Of a DNA stretch of 64,000 nucleotides, positions 1-8,414 are shown piece after piece. Origin of the DNA: Bradyrhizobium commune (GTDB lineage: Bacteria > Pseudomonadota > Alphaproteobacteria > Rhizobiales > Xanthobacteraceae). Position 1 is the first letter of the stretch. The number at the start of each line of letters is the position of its first letter. Both the position numbers and the translations under genes were made by a program. The stretch spans positions 4,898,001 through 4,962,000 of the forward strand of contig NZ_CP061379.1 in assembly GCF_015624505.1 (NCBI RefSeq), in the 5' to 3' direction. The notes under the pieces are model-generated. The model had not been told where the DNA came from. It made no database searches and saw only the letters and a program-made list of their open reading frames with translations.

Positions 1-242
1 CCGGAGGACACGACGACGACCTGACCGCCTTCAGCCGCAAGCCGCAGGGCCTCGGCTGCCCGCTGCAGCTCTTCGCGATTGTCCGATGGATGCAAGGTGA
101 GACCGGGACGCGGCGCAACACGTGCGACATAGGGCGCGTATCCCAAAATATCGGTCGCAGCAGCAAGCGCAGCGGAGACCTCCGGCGTCACCAGCGCGTC
201 ACTGCCGGGCCCGAGGCCCGCGATGGTCAGCGTGCCCGTCAT
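1..242 (-). CDS. cobJ: Precorrin-3B C17-methyltransferase CobJ, N-terminal part (cut by window start)
   Basis: The first 80 or so residues of an SAM-dependent corrin methyltransferase that methylates C17 and contracts the ring in the aerobic cobalamin pathway. The protein opens MTGTLTIAGLGPGSDALVTP, which holds the family's N-terminal GxGPG loop, followed by a GYAPYV segment typical of CobJ. Its ATG overlaps the cobI stop codon (ATGA), so it is the last visible gene of the cobW-to-cobJ operon and is translationally coupled. The gene continues beyond position 1. The identification rests on the N-terminus and on gene order; the catalytic C-terminal half is not visible. Confidence 0.88.
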   Translation of the reverse strand, partial: MTGTLTIAGLGPGSDALVTPEVSAALAAATDILGYAPYVARVAPRPGLTLHPSDNREELQRAAEALRLAAEGGQVVVVSS

Positions 243-970
243 TCGGCGGCGTCCAGATGCCGGCCTTTACCGTGCACCAGTACGATCGCGAAATAGGGAC
301 ACTCGGTGGCGTCGATATCGGCGAGCCGCGCCACGCGCTCGCCCGGCATGGTGCCGCGCTCGACCAGCCATGCATCGTTCAGCCGGCCGGCGGCGGCGAG
401 CGCGCGCCGCACTTTGGCGAGATTGCGGCCGGTCTTCATGATGACCAGCGCATCGGAATCGCGCATGCGCCGTTCGAGCTCGTCCTCGGCGAGCGTGCCC
501 GCCAGCACCGTCGTCACGTCGTCGCCGAGCGCGATCGGCTGGCCGACCGCGTTCCAGCAGCCGACCATGCCGGGAATGCCGGCGATCACCTCGATCTCGA
601 CGCGGCCTTGCAGGCGCGTGTGCAGATGCATGAAGGAGCCGTAGAAATAAGGATCGCCCTCGCAGAGCACGACGACATCGACCGCGCGCGAAAGCCGCGC
701 CAGCCGCTCGGCCCATTCGTCGTAGAAGCCGGCCAGCAGCTGGACGTATTCGGCGCTGTCGAAGGCGATCTCCGTGGTGACCGGATATTCCATGGGATTT
801 TCGGTGACGTCGGCAGCCAGCATGCCCTCGACGATGCGCCGCGCCTGACCGGGCCGGCCCTTCTTGCGGAAATAGGCGACGTGCTTTGCCCCACGCACCG
901 TGCGATCGGCGCGCACGCTCATCAGATCGGGATCGCCGGGACCGAGACCGCAGCAGATGATGCGTCCCAT
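239..970 (-). CDS. cobI: Precorrin-2 C20-methyltransferase CobI
   Basis: A 243-residue cytoplasmic SAM-dependent methyltransferase that converts precorrin-2 to precorrin-3A. Visible family features are the N-terminal GLGPGDP loop (residues 8-14), the EGDPYFYGS motif (about 104-112) and the GIPGMVGC segment (about 129-136), all of which line the SAM and tetrapyrrole sites of this methyltransferase family. Length is normal for CobI/CbiL. The start is the ATG of MGRIICCG; a longer open frame upstream lies inside cobH and is not used. It sits 2 nt after cobH and overlaps cobJ by 4 nt. Confidence 0.95.
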   Translation of the reverse strand: MGRIICCGLGPGDPDLMSVRADRTVRGAKHVAYFRKKGRPGQARRIVEGMLAADVTENPMEYPVTTEIAFDSAEYVQLLAGFYDEWAERLARLSRAVDVVVLCEGDPYFYGSFMHLHTRLQGRVEIEVIAGIPGMVGCWNAVGQPIALGDDVTTVLAGTLAEDELERRMRDSDALVIMKTGRNLAKVRRALAAAGRLNDAWLVERGTMPGERVARLADIDATECPYFAIVLVHGKGRHLDAAE

Positions 971-972
971 CG

Positions 973-1602
973 CTATTCGCTCCGGCTCGCCAACGCATTC
1001 ACGGCGGCAACTGTGATCGCGGAGCCGCCGAGGCGACCCTCGACTGTCAGCGCCGGGACCGGCGGATCGGCCATCAGCGCGGCCTTGGATTCGGCGGCGC
1101 CGACGAAGCCGACCGGGCAGCCGATGATGGCCGCCGGCCGCGGACAGTCGCGATCTTCCAGCATGTTGAGCAGATGAAACAGCGCGGTCGGCGCATTGCC
1201 GATCGCAACGATCGCGCCGTCGAGATGCGGCCGCCACAGCTCGAGCGCCGCGGCCGAGCGGGTGTTGCGCATGGATTGCGCCAGCGCGGGCACGACAGCG
1301 TCGCCGAGCGTGCAGAACACGACATTGTCGGCGGGCAGCCGGGCGCGCGTGATTCCCTCCGAGACCATGCGCGCGTCGCACAGGATCGGCGCGCCCTTCT
1401 GCAAGGCGGCGCGCGCGGCGGTCGCCATGCCGGGGGTGAAGCGGATGTGCGCCTCGAGGCCCACCATGCCTGCAGCATGGATCATCCGCACCACGACCTG
1501 CTCCTCGTCCGGCGTGAAGCGCGCCAGATCGGCTTCGGCACGGATGGTCGCAAAGGACTGGCGATAGATCGCCGCACCGTCGGTTTCGTAAGTGTGCGGC
1601 AT
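973..1602 (-). CDS. cobH: Precorrin-8X methylmutase CobH
   Basis: A 209-residue enzyme of the CobH/CbiC family that moves a methyl group from C11 to C12 to turn precorrin-8X into hydrogenobyrinic acid. The catalytic histidine lies in the MIHAAGMVG segment (His42), matching the single essential His of the family. Further family segments are the GAPILCDARMV stretch and the C-terminal AVNALA region. Its start codon overlaps the cobG stop, so it is coupled to cobG. The size fits the family exactly. Confidence 0.95.
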   Translation of the reverse strand: MPHTYETDGAAIYRQSFATIRAEADLARFTPDEEQVVVRMIHAAGMVGLEAHIRFTPGMATAARAALQKGAPILCDARMVSEGITRARLPADNVVFCTLGDAVVPALAQSMRNTRSAAALELWRPHLDGAIVAIGNAPTALFHLLNMLEDRDCPRPAAIIGCPVGFVGAAESKAALMADPPVPALTVEGRLGGSAITVAAVNALASRSE

Positions 1603-2765
1603 CAGTGCCCTCCCGTCAGGATGGAGGGATCGCCGACGATATCATCTCGGCTCAGGCCGCGCAGGATCGGCTCATCCCGCGTCGAGCCGTTCCGGACAAG
1701 ATCGAAGCCGACGCTGGTCGCAACCAGTGTCACCGCGGATGCGCCGGAGCGGGCGCAGCCCTTGGCACAACCGGACACATGCAGCCGGGTATCGAGCGCA
1801 ATGCGCGGCGCGAGCGCCGCCGCCAACGCGCGCGTATCGGCGTGCGCTTCGCGGCAGCGCGGAGCACCGCTGCACGCTATGACCCGCAATGCGGGGTCAT
1901 AGGGCTCGGTGATGAGGCCCGCCCCACTTGGCATCTCGCGCTTGTCTTCGCTGAGCACCATCCGCCACGGCGTCATGCGCAGTGCATGCCCGGAGCCGGA
2001 GAATTGGTCGAGCGTTGAGTGCAGCATCTGCCCGAACGCGACGCCAACCAGCGCGCCGTGCGGATAATACCCGGGCCGCGAGGCGGCCATCACGGGCGCG
2101 GGCTCGGTCTCGCCACGCAACATCTCAGGCAATACCGCGCCGGCCGCGATGTGGGCCGCCATGCGCCCTCGCCCATCCTTCGCACCGCCCGATACGATGA
2201 ACCAGTCCGCGAGCGCGAGCGCCGTGGCCACGGCCTCCCCGCGCCCGACGGCGTAGCCAAGCATGGCACCATCGGCCCGCACCAGCAGGCGACCGCCACG
2301 ATCGCGCTCGATGCGTACATCGGCGGAATCGCCGGCGAGCACGCGCGATCTTCCATCATCGACGGCGAAGCCGAATTTTGTGGGAAGATCAAGCGTACTC
2401 TCGGCGAGCGCTTCTTCGAGCTCGGCGGCGAGCGCCTGCGTCTCGTCATCGGCATTCCAGAACGGCGTCACCAAAATGTTGCGGCGGGCCTCTATAGTAG
2501 GGTCAGGGTCGAGCAGCCGCAGCAACGCAAGTCCGTCGAGCAGCCGGCGATGGCCCTGTTCGCTGACGCCTCTAATCTGGAGGTTGGCGCGGCTCGTTAC
2601 ATCGATCAGACCATTGCCGTAGCGCTCGGCGAGTTCGGCAAGCCCGGCTGTCTGCGCTGCATCGAGCCGCCCGCCAAACGGGCGCACACGGACCACGAGC
2701 CCGTCGCCCGATTGCATCGGCCGCAACGCGCCGGGGCACCAGCCCTTGACCATGGCCGCGCTCAT
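1602..2765 (-). CDS. cobG: Precorrin-3B synthase CobG
   Basis: A 387-residue monooxygenase of the nitrite/sulfite-reductase fold that hydroxylates precorrin-3A at C20 and makes the gamma-lactone needed for oxygen-dependent ring contraction. Four cysteines in the order C-x5-C (298, 304) and C-x3-C (333, 337) form the expected [4Fe-4S] binding set. Ferredoxin-like nitrite-reductase half domains are recognisable near the N-terminus and around residues 230-260. CobG marks the pathway as the aerobic, late cobalt insertion route. It overlaps cobN by 4 nt and cobH by 1 nt. Confidence 0.93.
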   Translation of the reverse strand: MSAAMVKGWCPGALRPMQSGDGLVVRVRPFGGRLDAAQTAGLAELAERYGNGLIDVTSRANLQIRGVSEQGHRRLLDGLALLRLLDPDPTIEARRNILVTPFWNADDETQALAAELEEALAESTLDLPTKFGFAVDDGRSRVLAGDSADVRIERDRGGRLLVRADGAMLGYAVGRGEAVATALALADWFIVSGGAKDGRGRMAAHIAAGAVLPEMLRGETEPAPVMAASRPGYYPHGALVGVAFGQMLHSTLDQFSGSGHALRMTPWRMVLSEDKREMPSGAGLITEPYDPALRVIACSGAPRCREAHADTRALAAALAPRIALDTRLHVSGCAKGCARSGASAVTLVATSVGFDLVRNGSTRDEPILRGLSRDDIVGDPSILTGGH

Positions 2766-5700
2766 GACGCCTCCTTGAGCGCGGCCGCAATCGAATTGCG
2801 GCGCGTTCGCCAGAGTGAGGCCTCATGCAGGCGCGTGAAGCATGTCTCCATTGCGGCGAGCGCCGACGGATTTTCGCGCGTCATGAAGGCGCGGACGTCG
2901 TCATTGCCGAGCGTCGCATCGTAGTAGAGATCGAACAGATGCGGCGGCACCGCACCGGCGAGATGCGCGAAGGCAGCCATGTGCTCGAGCGTCGCTGTGA
3001 TCTCGGCGGCGCCGCGAAAACCGTGGTGCATCATGCCGGCGATCCAGGCCGGATTGGCCGCGCGCGCGCGAACCACGCGCGAGATTTCCTCCGTCAGCGT
3101 GCGCGCATGCGGCTGCTCGGCGCGCGTCGCATCGAGATGATAGAGCGACGGCGCTCGCGCGCCGAGATGTGCTGCAGCGGCAGCAACACCCGCTTCATGC
3201 GCTGCGTAATCGGCGACGAGCAGGAGATCGGCTTCCGGCAAGTCCTGGATGTGGACGAAAGCATCGGCAGACGCGAGCCGCTGTTCGATACCGGCGCGAT
3301 CGGCCTTGATCTCGCCGTCGGCGGAGAATGCCCAGGAGGACGCCGACAGCCAGGCTTCGCCGGCGGCGGCGCGAGTCTCGGGTGTGAAGACATCAGGGAT
3401 CGCCGACAGACCAACGCCGTATTGTCCAGGGCGGGGCGCGAACACGCGCGACGCGCGGTGGCGATAGGGGTTTTCCTCGCCCTCCTCCTCCCGTGCCGCG
3501 AGTGCCTCGGAGGCGGCTTCGAACAGTTGTGCGAGGCCTGCAAAGACATCACGGAACAGACCCGACACGCGCAGCGTCACGTCGATGCGGGGACGGCCAA
3601 GCTCGGCCGGCGGGATGATGTCGTAGCCGGTGACACGGCCGGAGGCGCGATCCCAGCGCGGCGCGAGGCCGGCCAGATGCAACGCCATCGCGAATTCCTC
3701 GCCGGCGGTGCGCATCGTTGCCGAGCCCCAGAGATCCACCACGAGCCCCTTCGGCCATTCGCCGTGATCCTGCAAATGCCGGCGCAGCAGCTCTTCGGCG
3801 AGCTTGATGCCCTGCGCATGCGCCGACGGCGTCGGCACCGCGCGGGGATCGACGGCGAAGAGATTGCGTCCCGTCGGCAGCACGTCCTGCCGACCTCGAT
3901 AAGGCGAGCCTGATGGTCCCGGCGCAACGCGCTGGCCCGCGAGCGCAGCACGCAATGCGTCGCGCTCCGCCTCGCCACAGGCGCCACGGCCGAACACGTG
4001 CAGGCCGTCACCGAACTGGCTCTCCTTGAGGTCGCAGACGAAGCGGTCGATCCGCGGGATCGCTTCGGCCGGCGCTGCCGCGGCATCAAGGCCGAGATCG
4101 TCTTCGAGACCCGCCGCGCGGGCCTCGTCACGAATTGCAGCGATCAGGCGCTGGCGGCGAGCGGGATCGAGGCCGTCGGCGGTCGAATATTCGTCAAGCA
4201 GCTGTTCCAGACGACGCAGGCTTTCCGGCACGGTCGAGGCCGCCAGCGGTGGCGGCAGATGGCCGATCGTAACGGCGGCAGTGCGCCGCTTGGCCTGCGC
4301 GGCCTCGCCGGGATCGTTGACGATGAACGGATAGATGATTGGCAGATCGCCGATCAGCGCTTCCGGCCAACATGCTGATGACAGGGCCACGGATTTGCCC
4401 GGCAGCCATTCCAGCGTGCCGTGCGCGCCCATATGGACGACGGCATCATACCCCTGCTCCCGGAGCCAAAGATAAAACGCGACATAGGCATGTCGCGGCG
4501 TGCGGGCGAGATCGTGATAATCGGCGCCGCGCTCGGCCGTGTCGCCACGCTCGGGCTGGATTGCGATGATCGACTTGCCGCATGCGATGGCTGCAAAATG
4601 AAATACACCGTCGCGGCAGCCTGGATCGTTCTCGGGTGCACCCCAGGCACGCGAGAGATCGTCCTGCAATTCTTGGGGAAGGCGAGCGAGCGCGGCACGA
4701 TAGCTCGCGGCACTCCAGGTCAATTTCTGCTCTAGCAGCGTCTCGCCGAGGGCATGGACCGGCGCGACATCGAAGCCGGCTTCACTCAGGTCGGACAGCA
4801 ACGCTTCCGCCGAAGCAAGCGCATCGAGGCCGACCGCATGCGCAATCTGATGCGGGCGTCCGGGATAGCTCGAGAGCACAATCGCCAGCCGCTTCTCGCT
4901 AGCCGGCGTCTCTGCCAGCCGCCGCCAAGCCGAAACGCGCGCGGCGACGGCCTTCACTCGCTCTTGGTCCGCACGATGGGCCAGATGCGAAAACTGCAGA
5001 TCAAGGTCACGTTCGGCCGCCGATTTGAAGCTCACCACGCCCGCGAACAGGCGGCCGTCGACCTCGGGCAGCACCACATGCATCGCGAGATCGCCGGGCG
5101 ACAGGCCGCGCAACGATCCCGCCCAGTCCTCGCGTCGGGCCGTCGACAGCGCGACCTGGAATACGGGGCAAGGCGCTGCATCGAATGGCGTCGTGCCGTC
5201 GTCGCCGGCTGCGGAGAACGCCGTCGCGTTGACGATCGCAGCCGGCGGACTTTGCGCAAGATGTGCCCGCAGCCAATCCGCGGCACTTGTGGCCTTCAGG
5301 GACGCGACGAACACGCCGTAAGCGTCAAAACCTTTTTCACGCAGCGCCGCGATCAACGCGTCGACCGGGCCAGTATCCGCGGCGATGAGATAGGAGCGAT
5401 AGAACGTCACCAGCGCGCGGGGCATCCCCTCGCCTATCGGCGACTCGGCGATGACGCCGCGCGCGGGATCGTAAAAACCCATTTCGGGCACAGTCACCTC
5501 GCCGACGACCGGCCCGGCATAGAGGCCTGAGGCCAGCGCGAGCTGTGCGATCGCGGCTTGCGCAGCAACCGCGCCGCCGGTGTCGCAGAGCACCTTGAGC
5601 CGTCGCAGCGTCGAAACTGGCAATGTCGAATATTCGTCGAGCCGCGTGTCGTCGCGGCCATCAGCCGGCAGCACGGCGAGCACGATGTTGCGATCCTTCG

Positions 5701-6010
5701 CGAGCTGTTGGAGCGCTGCCAACCCGTACGACCAGTAGGACTCCCCGCCAATCAGGCGCACCAGGATTCCGCGCGCCTGCGACAGCGTGCGCTCGATATA
5801 GGTGTCGACCGAGAGCGGATGACGGAGCTCCGCGAGGTTCGCGAGCCGCAGCGACGGCAGGCTGTCGCGGCCGCGACGCCAGCCGGCGGCGAATGCGGCG
5901 AGATCGGAATCCGAGTACGAGAGCACCACGAGATCGGCCGGGTCCTGGCCGATGTCCCTTGGCGTCGCGGTCTCCTCGAGACCGCGGCTCTCGCGGAAGA
6001 CGACGTGCAT
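2762..6010 (-). CDS. cobN: Cobaltochelatase large subunit CobN
   Basis: A 1082-residue magnesium-chelatase-H-like protein that binds hydrogenobyrinic acid a,c-diamide and receives cobalt, working with an ATPase pair (CobS/CobT chelatase subunits) not found in this window. The N-terminus begins MHVVFRESRG. Family segments visible include VRLIGGESYWSYG, MGAHGTLEWLPGK (about residue 500), ALIGDLPIIYPFIVNDPGEA and KGLVVDLWGSATMRTAGEE. It is shorter than the Pseudomonas denitrificans type, about 1275 residues, but carries both ends and the central chelatase blocks, so it looks complete. It lies between cobW and cobG with a 1-nt and a 4-nt overlap. Confidence 0.95.
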   Translation of the reverse strand: MHVVFRESRGLEETATPRDIGQDPADLVVLSYSDSDLAAFAAGWRRGRDSLPSLRLANLAELRHPLSVDTYIERTLSQARGILVRLIGGESYWSYGLAALQQLAKDRNIVLAVLPADGRDDTRLDEYSTLPVSTLRRLKVLCDTGGAVAAQAAIAQLALASGLYAGPVVGEVTVPEMGFYDPARGVIAESPIGEGMPRALVTFYRSYLIAADTGPVDALIAALREKGFDAYGVFVASLKATSAADWLRAHLAQSPPAAIVNATAFSAAGDDGTTPFDAAPCPVFQVALSTARREDWAGSLRGLSPGDLAMHVVLPEVDGRLFAGVVSFKSAAERDLDLQFSHLAHRADQERVKAVAARVSAWRRLAETPASEKRLAIVLSSYPGRPHQIAHAVGLDALASAEALLSDLSEAGFDVAPVHALGETLLEQKLTWSAASYRAALARLPQELQDDLSRAWGAPENDPGCRDGVFHFAAIACGKSIIAIQPERGDTAERGADYHDLARTPRHAYVAFYLWLREQGYDAVVHMGAHGTLEWLPGKSVALSSACWPEALIGDLPIIYPFIVNDPGEAAQAKRRTAAVTIGHLPPPLAASTVPESLRRLEQLLDEYSTADGLDPARRQRLIAAIRDEARAAGLEDDLGLDAAAAPAEAIPRIDRFVCDLKESQFGDGLHVFGRGACGEAERDALRAALAGQRVAPGPSGSPYRGRQDVLPTGRNLFAVDPRAVPTPSAHAQGIKLAEELLRRHLQDHGEWPKGLVVDLWGSATMRTAGEEFAMALHLAGLAPRWDRASGRVTGYDIIPPAELGRPRIDVTLRVSGLFRDVFAGLAQLFEAASEALAAREEEGEENPYRHRASRVFAPRPGQYGVGLSAIPDVFTPETRAAAGEAWLSASSWAFSADGEIKADRAGIEQRLASADAFVHIQDLPEADLLLVADYAAHEAGVAAAAAHLGARAPSLYHLDATRAEQPHARTLTEEISRVVRARAANPAWIAGMMHHGFRGAAEITATLEHMAAFAHLAGAVPPHLFDLYYDATLGNDDVRAFMTRENPSALAAMETCFTRLHEASLWRTRRNSIAAALKEAS

Positions 6011-7044
6011 CAGATACCAAGTCCTGCCTTGATGGCGGCCTCGTCGATATCGCCGTGCTCGCCGATTACGACGAGTTTTGACTGCCTGATACCCGCGCCC
6101 CAGGGCTTGTCGAACTGGTGGCGCACGCGCTCGCCGACGGCTTGCAACAGCAGACGCATCGGCTTGCCCGCGACTGCGACATAGCCCTTGGCACGCAGCA
6201 CGTTCTGCTCGCGCGCCAGCTTCTGGACCGATGCGACCAGCGCATCGACGTCTGTGACTTCGGGAAGATCGATCACGACCGAAGCAAAATCGTCGTGCTC
6301 GTGCTCCTCTTCGCCATCATGATGCGAGGGACGCGCGGCGAGATCGTTCTCGGCGGCGGCGCCGAGACCGAGGATGATGCGCGCATCGATCGCGCCGTCG
6401 GTGATCGGTAACATCGGCACCCGGCGCGGCATCTCGGCCGCGATCACTGCTTTTGCTGCCTCGATGCCGGCGCTGCCCGCCAGATCAGCCTTGGTCAGCA
6501 GCACGATGTCGGCGCAGGCGATCTGGTCCTCGAACACTTCCGACAGCGGCGTCTCGTGATCGAGATTTTCATCCGTCGCGCGCTGCGCTTCCACGGCATC
6601 CGGATCCGGCGCGAAACGGCCGGCGGCGACGGCTTCGGCGTCGGCCAGCGCAATCACGCCGTCCACCGTGATACGCGAACGGATCTCCGGCCAGTCGAAC
6701 GCCTTCAACAGCGGTTTTGGCAGCGCCAGGCCCGAAGTCTCGATCAGGATGTGATCGGGCCGCACGGGGCGCGCCAGCAGCTGCTCCATGGTCGGTATGA
6801 AATCGTCCGCGACGGTGCAGCAGATGCAGCCATTGGCGAGCTCGACGATGTTCTCCTCCGGACAATTCGCGTCGGCGCACGACTTCAGGATCTCACCATC
6901 GACGCCCTCACTGCCGAACTCGTTGACGAGCACCGCGAGCTTCTTGCCGTTTGGGTTTGCAAGGAGATGCTGGATCAGCGTGGTCTTGCCGGAGCCGAGA
7001 AAGCCGGTGACCACCGTGACCGGGACTTTTGCGAGCGAGTTCAT
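6010..7044 (-). CDS. cobW: CobW, G3E-family GTPase and metal chaperone for cobalamin synthesis
   Basis: A 344-residue P-loop GTPase believed to deliver cobalt to the chelatase. The sequence shows a Walker A GFLGSGKTT (residues 14-22), the metal-binding CxCC motif in NGCICCTV (Cys73, Cys75, Cys76), an ETSGLA switch segment near residue 103, a His/Glu-rich stretch (HHDGEEEHEHDD, around 240) that could add metal ligands, and a C-terminal CobW_C domain. Position directly before cobN and behind the B12 riboswitch supports the cobalt role over zinc-type COG0523 relatives. Its ATG overlaps the stop of the small DUF1636 gene. Confidence 0.94.
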   Translation of the reverse strand: MNSLAKVPVTVVTGFLGSGKTTLIQHLLANPNGKKLAVLVNEFGSEGVDGEILKSCADANCPEENIVELANGCICCTVADDFIPTMEQLLARPVRPDHILIETSGLALPKPLLKAFDWPEIRSRITVDGVIALADAEAVAAGRFAPDPDAVEAQRATDENLDHETPLSEVFEDQIACADIVLLTKADLAGSAGIEAAKAVIAAEMPRRVPMLPITDGAIDARIILGLGAAAENDLAARPSHHDGEEEHEHDDFASVVIDLPEVTDVDALVASVQKLAREQNVLRAKGYVAVAGKPMRLLLQAVGERVRHQFDKPWGAGIRQSKLVVIGEHGDIDEAAIKAGLGI

Positions 7045-7415
7045 TCGGCGGCCTCCGGCAACACGGCAATGGGGGGAATGCGCGCAAGCGATTGCTTGCG
7101 GAAGATTTCGGGACGGCTGCGCCAGGGCACGATGCCGTCAGGCGCGGCCGCATAGGCGGCAGCACCCGCGACCACGTCGGACGCGTTGGCATCCGAGAGG
7201 CGGCCATAGACATAGGACCAGCGGCCGGGCGCGCTCAGCGCGACCGAGCAGCCCTGGTTGCAGGCCGACAGGCATTCGACGGGAACAACGGTGATGCCCT
7301 CAGGCACGCCGGCCTCGAGGATCGCGCCATGCAGACGCTTGCCGGGCGTGGCCTCGCCCTCAACTGGCGTCTGGCCGGCACGGCAGGTGATGCAAACGTG
7401 AAGTGTGACGGTCAT
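7041..7415 (-). CDS. DUF1636 small cysteine-rich protein, first gene of the B12-riboswitch operon
   Basis: A 124-residue protein with no assigned activity. Its cysteines (8, 11, 48, 52, 56) form a CxxC plus CxxxCxxxC pattern resembling thioredoxin-like [2Fe-2S] ferredoxins, so a redox or metal-binding role is inferred. The start is the ATG of MTVTLHVCITC; the longer open frame upstream runs into the riboswitch region and is unlikely to be translated. It overlaps cobW by 4 nt and directly follows the cobalamin riboswitch leader, so B12 should control it together with cobW and cobN. It may serve CobW as a metal partner or CobG as an electron donor; both are guesses. Confidence 0.85.
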   Translation of the reverse strand: MTVTLHVCITCRAGQTPVEGEATPGKRLHGAILEAGVPEGITVVPVECLSACNQGCSVALSAPGRWSYVYGRLSDANASDVVAGAAAYAAAPDGIVPWRSRPEIFRKQSLARIPPIAVLPEAAE

Positions 7416-7526
7416 CGCCTCTTCCAGAATGACAGCGGGAGGCGAAGAGGTGCACGGACCGGTCTTGCGAAGGCCCGTTTCCCCGTCGCGGAACACCCCG
7501 TCCGCCGGTCCAAATTCGTCCGCGTT

Positions 7527-7700
7527 GGCAGGTCTCCCGGCTTGCGGAGCAGGGTTTCCCCTTCGATCCCCGCCTTCCCGATCCCCGTGGGATCAGTGGC
7601 TTCGGACATCTCTCCGGTCACGGTCGCGGGGGCGGCTGCATTTTGGAGCCAAATCTTGCCGATTCGGACCCTATCGCATTCCCTCTTCGCCTGTCATAGG
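7527..7700 (-). promoter_or_regulatory. Cobalamin (AdoCbl-type) riboswitch
   Basis: Read on the minus strand, the leader of the DUF1636-cobW operon contains the hallmarks of the cobalamin aptamer in the correct order: a GAGGGAATG segment at the 5' side, GCAGCCGCCCCCGC (7626-7639), the B12-box element GCCACTG (7594-7600) followed by CGGGAAGGC (7572-7580), and GCCGGGAGACCTGCC at the 3' end (7527-7541). About 110 nt separate the aptamer from the DUF1636 start. That stretch holds a possible alternative pairing between GGACCGG just after the aptamer and CCGGTCC nearer the gene, which may be the expression platform. High B12 would be expected to switch the operon off. Confidence 0.95.
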
Positions 7701-7767
7701 ACAGGAACCAACGCCGGGCCACCATTTGCCCCCGGCCGCCACTTGTCAAGCCGAAGGACCCCGTCCG

Positions 7768-8403
7768 ATGACGCCTGAACCGGAGACCCCGACGGCCGAG
7801 GAAACCGACGCTCGTCACGCCGCGAAGATGGCGAAAATCAAGGTCGCCCGCGACAAGATCATGGCGACCAAGAGCGGCGAAAAGGGCCTCATCATCGTCC
7901 ACACCGGCGCCGGCAAGGGCAAATCGTCCTCGGCCTTCGGCATGATCGTGCGCTGCGTCGCCCACGGCTTCCCTTGCGCGGTGGTGCAGTTCATCAAGGG
8001 CGCCTGGGATACCGGCGAGCGGCGCCTGCTCACCGGCCATTTCGGCGAGCTCTGCCAGTTCCACGCGATGGGCGAAGGTTTTACCTGGGAGACGCAGGAC
8101 CGCGCCCGCGACATCGCGGCTGCCCGCTCCGGCTGGGAGAAGGCCAAGGAGCTGATCCTCGACCAGACCTTGCGCATGGTCGTGCTCGACGAGATCAACA
8201 TCGCGCTGCGCTACGACTATCTCGACATCGCCGAGGTCGTCGACTTCCTGAAGACCTCGAAGCCGCCGATGACGCATGTCGTCCTCACCGGGCGCAACGC
8301 CAAGGACGAGCTGATCGAGATCGCCGATCTCGTCACCGAGATGACGCTGGTGAAACACCCGTTCCGTTCCGGCATCAAGGCGCAAGCCGGCGTCGAGTTC
8401 TAA
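7768..8403 (+). CDS. cobO: Cob(I)yrinic acid a,c-diamide adenosyltransferase CobO
   Basis: A 211-residue ATP:corrinoid adenosyltransferase of the CobA/CobO type, which attaches the 5'-deoxyadenosyl group to reduced cobalt. The P-loop is [10 protein letters not shown] (residues 45-54), followed by the VVQFIKG and [10 protein letters not shown] segments of the family. The start is the ATG of MTPEPETP with AAGGA a short distance upstream. It diverges from the riboswitch operon across a roughly 70-bp spacer between the aptamer's 5' end and this ATG, and no second riboswitch faces this gene. Coupled with cobQ 11 nt downstream. Confidence 0.95.
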   Translation: MTPEPETPTAEETDARHAAKMAKIKVARDKIMATKSGEKGLIIVHTGAGKGKSSSAFGMIVRCVAHGFPCAVVQFIKGAWDTGERRLLTGHFGELCQFHAMGEGFTWETQDRARDIAAARSGWEKAKELILDQTLRMVVLDEINIALRYDYLDIAEVVDFLKTSKPPMTHVVLTGRNAKDELIEIADLVTEMTLVKHPFRSGIKAQAGVEF

Positions 8404-8414
8404 AGACACAAGCG

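Noticed and set aside
122..1177. A 351-codon plus-strand open frame at the window start
   Set aside because: It lies fully antisense to cobI and cobH, which show intact family motifs.
2762..6010. Possible truncation of cobN
   Set aside because: It is about 190 residues shorter than the P. denitrificans protein, but both ends and all central blocks are present and it overlaps its neighbours cleanly, so it is a short natural form.
7700..7767. Second cobalamin riboswitch facing cobO
   Set aside because: The spacer between the minus-strand aptamer and the cobO start is only about 70 bp and lacks a plus-strand B12 box or AGACCTGCC end.
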